From NCBI RefSeq assembly GCF_029623955.1, contig NZ_JARSBP010000009.1:165075-229074 (forward strand): a stretch of DNA of 64,000 nucleotides, in the 5' to 3' direction. Under the pieces are notes generated by a model. The model saw nothing but the letters and a program-made list of their open reading frames with translations, was not told where the DNA came from and made no database searches. Made by a program: the position numbers and the translations under genes. Positions within the stretch are counted from its first letter, which is position 1. Every line of letters begins with the position of its first letter. Positions 24,360-31,636 of the stretch are shown here, piece after piece. The DNA is from Mycobacterium sp. 236(2023) (GTDB lineage Bacteria; Actinomycetota; Actinomycetes; Mycobacteriales; Mycobacteriaceae).

Positions 24360-24547
24360 ATTCGTCAGTTACAGAGCGCTTTCTAATCACAGGCGACACG
24401 CAAAGTCCGATGGCTTCCGTTGTGGAATTGACAATTCCCATTGACAGCCCGTCTGTTCGAGCGCATAGAAGTAGTATCGCCGCCGCCTTTGGGATGTGTG
24501 CCGGTTTGGCATTTCCGACCGTCACCCACGAGAAAGGAGGCAAGTGA
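24353..24547 (+). CDS. Small soluble protein of the transfer operon
   Basis: The start is one of two adjacent GTG codons (24353 or 24356) after a GGAGGA site, overlapping the previous stop. The 64-residue product has a polar N-terminal half (NSSVTERFLITGDTQSPMASV) and a small C-terminal hydrophobic patch (AAAFGMCAGLAFPTV). No motif or family was recognised. The next gene begins at the last base of its stop. The overlap on both sides is the main evidence that it is real. Confidence 0.45.
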   Translation: MVNSSVTERFLITGDTQSPMASVVELTIPIDSPSVRAHRSSIAAAFGMCAGLAFPTVTHEKGGK

Positions 24548-24762
24548 TGGCCCGCTCCCAACCAAAGCGCAAGTACCGCAAAAACAGCGACCGCTCAATC
24601 CGCGTCCATGGCGTCCGTCACGACCCGCCTGACCCGAGGCGTCTGTCAAAGGCGCTACTGGCGCTGGCATCCGAACTGGCCGCTGCCCAAGTCGAAGCCG
24701 ACGCTGCGGCCTCCTATGACCAACCCGAGCCTCCAGAAGGCGAGCCGGGAGCTGCCCTATGA
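24547..24762 (+). CDS. Small basic/acidic protein of the transfer operon
   Basis: The 71-residue product starts at the ATG at 24547, preceded by GAAAGGAGG and sharing one base with the upstream stop. The N-terminus is strongly basic (RSQPKRKYRKNSDRSIRVHG). The middle is a helix rich in Ala/Leu (LSKALLALASELAAAQVEADAAA), and the C-terminus is acidic and Pro-rich. It could bind DNA or bridge to the ATPase encoded next, whose ATG overlaps its stop. No family was recognised. Confidence 0.55.
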   Translation: MARSQPKRKYRKNSDRSIRVHGVRHDPPDPRRLSKALLALASELAAAQVEADAAASYDQPEPPEGEPGAAL

Positions 24763-26966
24763 CGCCCGAAACCGGAGTCGTCTTCCACCGACTATGGCTA
24801 CCGCGCCCGCTCGATCCAACACGGGTTCTGCTGTTGCTGGCGCGAATGGCTGCCGACCCGCTGAGCCCCTGGATGGTGCTGGAGACCCGGGCTACCACGG
24901 CGGGGGTGGCGCACCTGGTGGCCGTCCATGCGCCTCAAATTCCCTGGCTCTACCAAACACTTCACGATCTGCTCCCGGGTGTCACCATCAGCGCGAAGCC
25001 GGAGGTTATCGACAGACCGCTGTGCGGTGCAGCAGCCGATCTCGCGTTCGTCCCGGACTCCGTAGCCCTCAAGTCTGACGACCCCGTCGCCGCAACGATC
25101 GCTGTGCTGTCCGCGTTGGCAGTGCGGCTTCAGGACGGTGACACCCTGGCGGTGCAGTTCGTGTTGGGCCCGCGCCGCGGTGGCCGTCATGTGCGGAGTG
25201 ATGCGTCAGATCCACACCAGTCACCGTTAAATCGCCTCTCTCGCGGAAACCGGCCGCTGACCGGCGCCACCCGAACCCAAGTTGAGGAACGCGTCGCCCA
25301 CCACGGATTTCTTGTAGCAATCCGCATCGGAGCGACGACTGCCAACCCGACCAGACGGCGCCAACTGCTCGCGAACCTGGCTGGCGCACTAGGGACAGCG
25401 CGCAGCACGGGCGTGCGACTTAAGGCATACCGAGGCAAACCCGCACATCTGAACGCGGCGACTCCGCCACGACGTTGGCGCCAACGCCTCGCCCCTCACG
25501 AACTCTCGGGCTTGATCGCCTGGCCGATCAGCGACAACGACCTTCCTGGGGTACCGCCGATCCACCCACGCCTGCTGCTTCCAACGATCGCGCCGCAGGA
25601 ACCGGCTCGAATCGTTGGGCGAACGGCACTGCCCGGCACCGACATTCCGATCGGCATCAGTCCGCGTGACGGGCTGCTCCACACCATTGTCATGGGACCG
25701 ACCGGTTCCGGGAAGTCAACGGCGCTGCTGCAACTCATCAAAGCCGATGTCGCCGCCGGAAGGCCTCTACTCATCATCGATCCCAAGAAACAGCTGATCG
25801 ACGACGTTGTAGAACGATGCATCCCGGCAGATCGCACTGATGACGTCGTGCTTTTTGACCCAGCCTCGCCAATGCCGCCTGGTCTTAACAGCCTCGACAC
25901 TGGCGACCGCGACCCCGATGTATTGGTCGATTGTCTGCTGTCGGCCCTCAAAGCCGTCTTTCACGACGGGTGGGGGCCACGCACCGAAGATATCTTCCTG
26001 TCCAGCTTGCTGACCCTTGCCCGAGCAGGGCAACAACGCCCCGAGCCCTACACCCTGGTCGATCTGCCACGACTTCTCACCGATGCAGCATTCCGCCAGC
26101 GAGTGCTGGCCCAGGCGCGGCCAGACGAGGTACTGGCCGGCTTCTGGGCCGCCTACGACGACATGAGTCCCGGCGCCCAGTCCGCCATGATCGCCGCTCC
26201 GATGAACAAGCTGCGACGGTACCTATTGCGGCCCGCTGCCCGGAACATTCTTGGCCAATCTGCTCCGCGCTTTCGGCTGCGAGACATATTCCGCCAGAAC
26301 AAGATTGTTCTCGTCCCGCTCAACGATGCGCTTATCGGGCCCGTCACGGCCGAACTCCTCGGATCGCTTATCGTAGCCGAAGCCTGGCAGGCCGCACAGG
26401 AGCGCGGCAACGAGAACAACCCGATGGACCGGCCCGGCACCGTGATCGTTGATGAATGCCAGAAGTTCATCCACCTTCCGACGTCTTTCGGGGATGCGCT
26501 CAGTCAATCGAGGTCATACGGAGTCGGATGGGTACTCGCCCATCAGCAGCGGAGTCAGTTGCCCAAAGAGCTCGCCGATGCGATCGATAGCAACGCCCGC
26601 AACAAGTTGATATTTCGACTCGAAAGCGCCGGCGACGCCGCAGCCATGGCAAAACTCGCTCCAGGTCTCGACGCCGAAGACTTCCAGCTGCTGCCCAAGT
26701 ATCACGCCTACGCTCGCGCCGTCGTCTCGGGCGAGCCCTCCGGTTGGTGCACCATCGCCACCAATCCCCCGCCGGAGAAGACGGGACTTGCCGACGCCAT
26801 CCGACGCCGCAGCCGCGAACTCTACGGTGGCGCACCGAACTCAGTCGCTAGTCAAACTCGTTCGGGCTCCGAGACTTCATACGGGCCGCAAGACATTCCA
26901 GTTGGCCGAAAGAAGCGAACACAGTCTCAGACGAAAGCTTATGTTGCAGAGGAGGAGTCGATGTGA
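24759..26966 (+). CDS. VirD4/TraD-like DNA-transfer ATPase
   Basis: The 735-residue protein has a poorly conserved N-terminal about 290 residues. The ATPase core follows: Walker A GPTGSGKSTALLQLIK near residue 313, then LLIIDPKKQLIDDVV and Walker B VIVDECQKFIHLP. A Q-containing sensor, WVLAHQQRSQLP, is also present. This pattern belongs to the FtsK/HerA/VirD4 superfamily that couples DNA to a secretion channel. There is no obvious N-terminal membrane helix, so membrane attachment may depend on the small membrane proteins upstream. It ends in a polar tail and overlaps the next small gene (TGATG). It is probably the motor of conjugative transfer. Confidence 0.85.
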   Translation: MTPETGVVFHRLWLPRPLDPTRVLLLLARMAADPLSPWMVLETRATTAGVAHLVAVHAPQIPWLYQTLHDLLPGVTISAKPEVIDRPLCGAAADLAFVPDSVALKSDDPVAATIAVLSALAVRLQDGDTLAVQFVLGPRRGGRHVRSDASDPHQSPLNRLSRGNRPLTGATRTQVEERVAHHGFLVAIRIGATTANPTRRRQLLANLAGALGTARSTGVRLKAYRGKPAHLNAATPPRRWRQRLAPHELSGLIAWPISDNDLPGVPPIHPRLLLPTIAPQEPARIVGRTALPGTDIPIGISPRDGLLHTIVMGPTGSGKSTALLQLIKADVAAGRPLLIIDPKKQLIDDVVERCIPADRTDDVVLFDPASPMPPGLNSLDTGDRDPDVLVDCLLSALKAVFHDGWGPRTEDIFLSSLLTLARAGQQRPEPYTLVDLPRLLTDAAFRQRVLAQARPDEVLAGFWAAYDDMSPGAQSAMIAAPMNKLRRYLLRPAARNILGQSAPRFRLRDIFRQNKIVLVPLNDALIGPVTAELLGSLIVAEAWQAAQERGNENNPMDRPGTVIVDECQKFIHLPTSFGDALSQSRSYGVGWVLAHQQRSQLPKELADAIDSNARNKLIFRLESAGDAAAMAKLAPGLDAEDFQLLPKYHAYARAVVSGEPSGWCTIATNPPPEKTGLADAIRRRSRELYGGAPNSVASQTRSGSETSYGPQDIPVGRKKRTQSQTKAYVAEEESM

Positions 26967-27139
26967 TGACAGATTCAGCTATTCCCGTCGCCCGTCCGGT
27001 CACGTTGTTCACGTTTTCTCATTCCCGCAGCACCTTCCGTATAACTCATTCCTTCTTGGAGGGGACTGACCGCTGGATCAGCGGTCCCGAGACGCCGACA
27101 GGGTGGCTGGGCCGAACTATCCGCAGGCGAGGGAGATAG
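26966..27139 (+). CDS. Short overlapping ORF between ATPase and replication gene
   Basis: ATG at 26966 shares a base with the ATPase stop and is preceded by GAGGAGG. It encodes 57 residues (MTDSAIPVARPVTLFTF...TGWLGRTIRRRGR) and overlaps the start of the replication-relaxation gene by 37 bases. The Ser/Thr/Phe-rich centre and Arg-rich end show no known motif. The strong ribosome site and coupling support translation. It may serve mainly to couple translation of the downstream gene. Confidence 0.45.
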   Translation: MTDSAIPVARPVTLFTFSHSRSTFRITHSFLEGTDRWISGPETPTGWLGRTIRRRGR

Positions 27140-27993
27140 CGGAGATGATGCGCATTGTTTCCCACCTGACCGAAGCGCTCAGCGACCGTGATCTGCGCAT
27201 CCTGCATGACCTCGAGGAGTTCCGGCTTCTCACGACTAGGCAGATCCAACGGCTCCATTTCACGGACGGACATGCCACGATCAGCGCGGCCACCCGTGCC
27301 TGCACTCGCGTCATGGGGCGCCTCAACGGTCACGGTCTCGTTAGCACGCTTGCCCGGCGCATCGGCGGTGTACGGCAAGGAAGTTCAGGCCTCACTTGGC
27401 AACTGGCCGCAACGGGCGATACCTACCTACGGGCGATTCGTGGTGACCCTAGCCGTCGGCGCTACAGCGAACCCGGCCCAACGTTCGTCAACCACACCCT
27501 GATGGTTGCCGAACTGGGAGTCCAATTGCGCGAGAACTCCCGCATACAAACCGATTGGGGCATTGCCTATCTGGCGGTGGAACGGCGCGCCTGGCGCGTC
27601 TTTAGCGGCCCTTACGGCGCCAAACAGTGGCTGCGCCCTGACCTCCATGTGATCGCCACAGATGCGGACTACGAACAGCATTGGTTTATCGAGGCTGATC
27701 GCGGCCGCGAACACGGCCCACAGCTGTTACGCAAGTGCCAGGCCTACGTCCGGTATATGGCCAGTGGCGCCTACCAGGCACAGCACGAGGTTTTTCCGAC
27801 TGTGCTCTGGGTTGTCCCCGATTTCAAACGCGTCCGCGAGCTCGAGGACATCGTGTCCAGCGGTGGTCTCCCTCGCCAGATCTTCCGTTTTCGCACCCTT
27901 GATGGCTTCATCGACACCATGACCACATACGAAGGGCCAGAGGCAGTTCCACTCCCGGGCATCTTTACCGATCCTGAAGCCGGCATCAGCTAA
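27103..27993 (+). CDS. Replication-relaxation family protein
   Basis: The 296-residue protein matches the replication-relaxation family of actinobacterial and firmicute elements. It has an N-terminal winged helix (LSDRDLRILHDLEEFRLLTTRQIQRLHF, ARTR-like segment VMGRLNGHGLVSTLARR). The central region is FVNHTLMVAELGVQL, and the C-terminal part is nuclease-like: WLRPDLHVI, HWFIEADRGREHGPQLLRKCQAYVRYM and VFPTVLWVVPD. The D-x-E-x-D pattern resembles restriction-endonuclease-fold residues. An internal ATG (27148) is an alternative start. It is thought to act at the transfer or replication origin of such elements and follows the transfer ATPase. Confidence 0.8.
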   Translation: MAGPNYPQAREIAEMMRIVSHLTEALSDRDLRILHDLEEFRLLTTRQIQRLHFTDGHATISAATRACTRVMGRLNGHGLVSTLARRIGGVRQGSSGLTWQLAATGDTYLRAIRGDPSRRRYSEPGPTFVNHTLMVAELGVQLRENSRIQTDWGIAYLAVERRAWRVFSGPYGAKQWLRPDLHVIATDADYEQHWFIEADRGREHGPQLLRKCQAYVRYMASGAYQAQHEVFPTVLWVVPDFKRVRELEDIVSSGGLPRQIFRFRTLDGFIDTMTTYEGPEAVPLPGIFTDPEAGIS

Positions 27994-28014
27994 TCAAACG
28001 AAAGGAGGAAACAC

Positions 28015-28683
28015 ATGAACCACAACCAACCACCAGAGAACCAAGCGCTTCCCGAGATCGACCCACCGGAGTGGACACTGCCCATCAGCTTCGCTCAGAC
28101 CGAACTCCTCAGCCGACGGCTCGACGCCGCGGGCGACATAGATACCGTTGTGACAACCCAGGACGCGCAGACGATCGCCCTTTGCATCAGTGACCAGTTG
28201 GGATCCGGGGTTCAAAGCGCCATCCGGCAGTTCGCCGAGATCGGCTCGATCAGCGCCCCTGCCCTGCGCACCGAATGTCTTGACGTCCATGCCTTCGGCG
28301 AGCTGACCTCCGGGCTTCGCCGCTGGTGCGCGTGGCTCGTTATCTACGCTGCTCGCGCCCTGCCGCCGTCTGCTGGGGGGATAGATGTCCCTACAAACGG
28401 CGACGCCCTTGACGCCTACCTCCGACTACCCGATGTTGATCCTGTTGATGACGAGGCGCTCGAACACTTCAAGATCCACTACTGCGGCAGCTATTTCGAC
28501 TTCGATGGCGTTCTCGACGGTATGACCGACGTTGTTGAGTGGGAGAGGAAGATTCACTCTTTGGCAAGAGATCTCGGTTGCGAAGAATTCGTTTCGATCG
28601 ATCGTGAAGCTATCGGGTGGCATCTCCGGGAGGGCTGGGAGGTCATTCCGAATCATGGTCGGCTGCACGTGTTTACGCGTTAG
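28015..28683 (+). CDS. Hypothetical protein, element backbone
   Basis: The 222-residue protein starts at an ATG after AAAGGAGG. The N-terminus is Pro/Asn-rich. A helical central part contains TTQDAQTIALCISDQLG and FGELTSGLRRWCAWLVIYAARAL. The C-terminal half is acidic and contains FKIHYCGSYFDFDGVLDGM and EFVSIDREAIGWHLREGW. The acidic C-terminal half faintly recalls DNA-mimic antirestriction proteins, but no family signature is clear. It is the last gene before the recombinase and probably ends the transfer operon. Confidence 0.5.
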   Translation: MNHNQPPENQALPEIDPPEWTLPISFAQTELLSRRLDAAGDIDTVVTTQDAQTIALCISDQLGSGVQSAIRQFAEIGSISAPALRTECLDVHAFGELTSGLRRWCAWLVIYAARALPPSAGGIDVPTNGDALDAYLRLPDVDPVDDEALEHFKIHYCGSYFDFDGVLDGMTDVVEWERKIHSLARDLGCEEFVSIDREAIGWHLREGWEVIPNHGRLHVFTR

Positions 28684-28747
28684 TTGTCATCCATTCTCAA
28701 CACCCAATTCTGCTGCAGCAGATGTAAATTCCGCATCGTGACAACTA
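28681..28747. repeat. 9-bp perfect inverted repeat, possible site upstream of recombinase
   Basis: TAGTTGTCA at 28681-28689 and TGACAACTA at 28739-28747 are exact inverted copies separated by 49 bases. They frame the start of the 158-base gap before the recombinase gene. They could be an operator pair or part of a recombination site. The left arm includes the stop codon of the previous gene. Confidence 0.4.
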
Positions 28748-28841
28748 TCGGAAGTATCGCCAAGCAGAGTTAATCTCAGACATACAAAATTAGGGGCCAC
28801 CGTCGCCCCACATACATCGATCTCAGAAGGGAGGCGCAACA

Positions 28842-30752
28842 ATGGATTTGAAGAACGCCGCGGCTACACAGACACCAAGCGCGTATCTGGATACGTCTAC
28901 GCGACAGCCTGTCATTTCACCCCGGGAACAGAAGCCACACCAGGCCACAGCGGTCGAGCGTCCCGGCAACCGGGCCGTCCTCTATCTCCGCGTGTCGTCC
29001 TCCGGACAGGTAAACACCGACTACGACCCGGAGGGCATTTCCATCCCAGCCCAGCGCGTTTCGTGCGAACGCAAGGCCGGCCAGCTTGACCTCGAGATCA
29101 TCGGGGAGTACGTCGAGCCTGGTCGCTCTGGCACCGAGATGACTAAACGAATTGCTTTCCAGCAAATGCTCGAGCGTATCCGGCGCGAGAGGGATATCGA
29201 CTTCGTCATAGTCTACGAACTCTCCCGCTTGGCTCGCAACCGTATCGACGACGCCATCGTCATGGCGGACCTCCGCAAGCGCGGTGTCACGCTGATCTCG
29301 GCCACCGAGAGTGTCGATGACAGCCCTGTGGGGCAGCTGATGCACGGCATCCTCGCGGCCTTCAACGAGTACCGCTCAGCCAAGGACGGCGCGGATATCG
29401 CCTACAAGATGGGCGAGAAGGCTAAGAAGGGCGGCACCCTGGGCGTCGCTCCCCTCGGGTACTTGAACACCATTGATCGTGTAGAAGGGCGCGAGATTCG
29501 CTCAATTGCAATCGATCCCGAGCGGGCACCCTTCGTTCGACGAGCGTTCGAGCTGTACGCCGATGGTGACGCGAGTATCGAGAACATTGTCGACGATTTC
29601 AAGGAGCGGGGCCTCACCACGCGTGCCACACGGGTACGTCCTGCCGGTCCGATCTCTCGATCCAAGGTTGCCGCCATGCTGAAAGATCCGTACTACCTCG
29701 GCTTCGTGAAGTACAAGGGGCAGACGTTTGAGGGGCGCCATCCGCCGCTCATTGATCAAGAGCTATTCGACCGCGTTCAGGATCTGCTCGATGCACGGGG
29801 ATACTCCGGGGAGAGGCGTCGGCGGAACCATCACTATCTCAAGGGCACCCTCTTCTGTGGCGCGTGCGCCGCGAAGACAGGCACTGTCCGACGAATGATC
29901 ATCCAGAGGGCAACCGGTCGCCACGGCGGTGAGTACAGGTACTTCTTCTGCCGAGGCGTGCAGACGCACGACTGTGACGCTCCGTATAGCAATCTGGATC
30001 TCGTTGAGGCGGCGATCGAAGATCACTACAGAACCCTTCGCTTTACGCCGGGTTTCATTGAGGCGCTCAGCAAGTCGATGCGTCAGGTATTAAACGACAG
30101 CGCTAGCTCCTCGCGGATACTGCGCAATGACCTCACCAAGCAGCTCAAGCAGCTCGACGTGAAGGAAGACAATCTGCTCGATATGGCAGCGGCTGGCGAG
30201 CTGGCGAAGGAGAAGATCCAGCAGCGGCTCCGCGATGTGGATCGCCGCCGCAAGGAGCTTCAGGAGCAACTGGAAACCGTCGTCGATGACCTGCCCGGTG
30301 CCGAGAAGTACCTCGACGCCTGCCTCCGACTGCTCGAGGACCCTCACCGCTTGTACATGGCTGCCAGCGACCAGACGCGCCGCCGACTCAACCAGGCCAT
30401 TTTCAAGTATCTGTTCATCGATACCGAGCGGGTGACCGGAGAAGAAGTGACCTCACCACTTGCCGAAATGCTGGCCGCCGACACCGGCTGGCAGGTCCAC
30501 AACGAGACGGGTGACCCCGCCATCGCGAGAAGCGCTGCGCTCGCAGCATTCAAGAATCACAAAACCGCCGGACTTGAATCCGGCGGTTCTGTTGCGCTCG
30601 TCGATGACCTGCTTCAGGCTGTCAATTCACGCGGTGATTGCAGTAAGCACTCTATGGTGCGGGCGGTGGGACTCGAACCCACACGTTCTTTCGAACACGG
30701 GCACCTAAAGCCCGCGCGTCAGCCAATTGCGCCACGCCCGCGACGGCTGTGA
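28842..30752 (+). CDS. Large serine recombinase (integrase)
   Basis: The 636-residue protein has the resolvase catalytic domain with nucleophilic Ser near residue 52 (VLYLRVSSSGQ), DFVIVYELSRLARNR and GILAAFNEYRSAKDG. A recombinase domain follows (APLGYLN, FVRRAFELYADGD), then a zinc ribbon (FCGACAAKTG...YFFCRG...HDC) and a coiled coil (about residues 420-490). A GAAGGGAGG precedes the ATG. The reading frame continues about 60 residues beyond the expected end, through a hairpin and then antisense through the tRNA-Leu gene (VRAVGLEPTRSFEHGH). That places the attachment junction at or near the tRNA. It integrates and, with an excisionase, excises the element. Confidence 0.95.
   Translation: MDLKNAAATQTPSAYLDTSTRQPVISPREQKPHQATAVERPGNRAVLYLRVSSSGQVNTDYDPEGISIPAQRVSCERKAGQLDLEIIGEYVEPGRSGTEMTKRIAFQQMLERIRRERDIDFVIVYELSRLARNRIDDAIVMADLRKRGVTLISATESVDDSPVGQLMHGILAAFNEYRSAKDGADIAYKMGEKAKKGGTLGVAPLGYLNTIDRVEGREIRSIAIDPERAPFVRRAFELYADGDASIENIVDDFKERGLTTRATRVRPAGPISRSKVAAMLKDPYYLGFVKYKGQTFEGRHPPLIDQELFDRVQDLLDARGYSGERRRRNHHYLKGTLFCGACAAKTGTVRRMIIQRATGRHGGEYRYFFCRGVQTHDCDAPYSNLDLVEAAIEDHYRTLRFTPGFIEALSKSMRQVLNDSASSSRILRNDLTKQLKQLDVKEDNLLDMAAAGELAKEKIQQRLRDVDRRRKELQEQLETVVDDLPGAEKYLDACLRLLEDPHRLYMAASDQTRRRLNQAIFKYLFIDTERVTGEEVTSPLAEMLAADTGWQVHNETGDPAIARSAALAAFKNHKTAGLESGGSVALVDDLLQAVNSRGDCSKHSMVRAVGLEPTRSFEHGHLKPARQPIAPRPRRL
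30563..30588 (-). terminator. Intrinsic terminator hairpin downstream of tRNA-Leu
   Basis: AACCGCCGGA and TCCGGCGGTT form a 10-bp stem with a six-base loop. On the minus strand it is followed by TTTTG, so it fits a terminator for the leftward tRNA gene 67 bases away. It lies inside the recombinase frame (encoding KTAGLESGGS) and may also slow transcription from that side. Confidence 0.65.
30655..30741 (-). tRNA. tRNA-Leu (anticodon UAG)
   Basis: Read on the minus strand, the 5' GCGGGCG pairs perfectly with CGCCCGC, followed by discriminator A and an encoded CCA. The anticodon stem CGGGC/GCCCG encloses the loop TTTAGGT, giving anticodon TAG. A long variable arm and a T-loop GGTTCGAGTCC identify a class II leucine tRNA. 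Its 3' end faces the mobile element, making it the likely integration landmark. Confidence 0.95.
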
Positions 30753-30856
30753 TCGTATCAACCGCAATCTGTCGAAGTCCGACTCCGGTGAGCAGCACTT
30801 CATCGCCCGGCCGGACGAATTCATCGGACCGAAAGATCGCGCGGTACCGTTGACCG

Positions 30857-31237
30857 GTGTCCACTACACGGCGTAGGAGGCCGGCGCTCATCCTGTTGAT
30901 GATCGCTGCCGCGGCTGGCTGCCTCGCACTGGCGTGGTGGCAGTGGACCCGCTACGAGTCGACGTCGGGCAGCTTCCAGAATCTCGGCTACGCGCTCCAG
31001 TGGCCGTTGTTCGCGGGGTTCTGCGTGTATGCGTACTTCAAGTTCGTCCGCTACGAAGAGGCCCCACCCGAGCTTCGTCCACAGGACGCTGTCTCCGAGA
31101 TTCCCGCCGGGCTGCTGCCCGAACGTCCCAGGGCGGCCGCCGCAGATGATGCAGACCCGACCTTGCGCGAATACAACGCCTACCTGGCCGAGCTCGCCAA
31201 AGCCGATGCCGACGCCGACAACCAGAAACACCAGTAG
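30857..31237 (+). CDS. lprD: LprD-like membrane lipoprotein
   Basis: The 126-residue protein corresponds to M. tuberculosis Rv1343c by length, sequence style and neighbour. It starts with GTG, has a basic N-terminus (STTRRRRP), a hydrophobic segment with lipobox-like AAAAGC near residue 22, and a second helix (ALQWPLFAGFCVYAYFKFV). The tail is acidic and Ala-rich (EAPPELRP...LAELAKADADADN). The second hydrophobic helix makes a simple two-pass membrane protein an alternative to a lipoprotein. The DUF3817 gene follows 12 bases later. It is the first core gene after the tRNA junction. Confidence 0.85.
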   Translation: MSTTRRRRPALILLMIAAAAGCLALAWWQWTRYESTSGSFQNLGYALQWPLFAGFCVYAYFKFVRYEEAPPELRPQDAVSEIPAGLLPERPRAAAADDADPTLREYNAYLAELAKADADADNQKHQ

Positions 31238-31249
31238 AGGAACCGGTAC

Positions 31250-31594
31250 GTGACCGCACCCGAATCCCCCGCCCCGATCACCCCCGTCGAATCCATCCGT
31301 AAAGCCCTCACCGGGTACCGCGTGCTGGCCTGGGCGACAGGTCTGTGGCTCATCGCCCTCTGCTACGAGATGGTCATGAAGTACGGCTTCAATGACGACT
31401 CGCTCGGGTGGATCGCGGTCGTGCACGGCTGGGTGTACTTCGTCTACCTGCTGTTCACGGCCAATCTCGCCGTCAAGGTGCGCTGGCCCATCGCCAAGAC
31501 CGTCGGCGTCCTGCTGGCCGGCACGATCCCGCTGGTCGGCATCATCGTCGAGCACTTCCAGACGCAGACCATCAAGGAGCAGTTCGGCATCTGA
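31250..31594 (+). CDS. DUF3817 membrane protein (Rv1342c-like)
   Basis: The 114-residue protein has three hydrophobic helices (about residues 24-45, 58-78 and 83-102) and the DUF3817 patterns EMVMKYGFND, AVVHGWVYFVYLLFT and GTIPLVGIIVEHFQT. It follows lprD by 12 bases, as in M. tuberculosis. A second DUF3817 member occurs at 53.3 kb in this window. DUF3817 resembles a domain found at the C-terminus of some transport proteins; its function is unknown. Confidence 0.88.
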   Translation: MTAPESPAPITPVESIRKALTGYRVLAWATGLWLIALCYEMVMKYGFNDDSLGWIAVVHGWVYFVYLLFTANLAVKVRWPIAKTVGVLLAGTIPLVGIIVEHFQTQTIKEQFGI

Positions 31595-31636
31595 GGCAGG
31601 GCTCGGTGGCGCGGTTCGTCGCTACACTCGAACCCG

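Noticed and set aside
28015..28683. Reading the 222-residue protein as an ArdA-type antirestriction protein
   Set aside because: It is acidic and in the right context, but no ArdA signature could be identified, so it is left as hypothetical.
1..30650. CRISPR arrays or cas genes in the accessory region
   Set aside because: No regularly spaced repeats and no Cas-like proteins were seen; the only tandem repeats are the three short units at 8419-8463.
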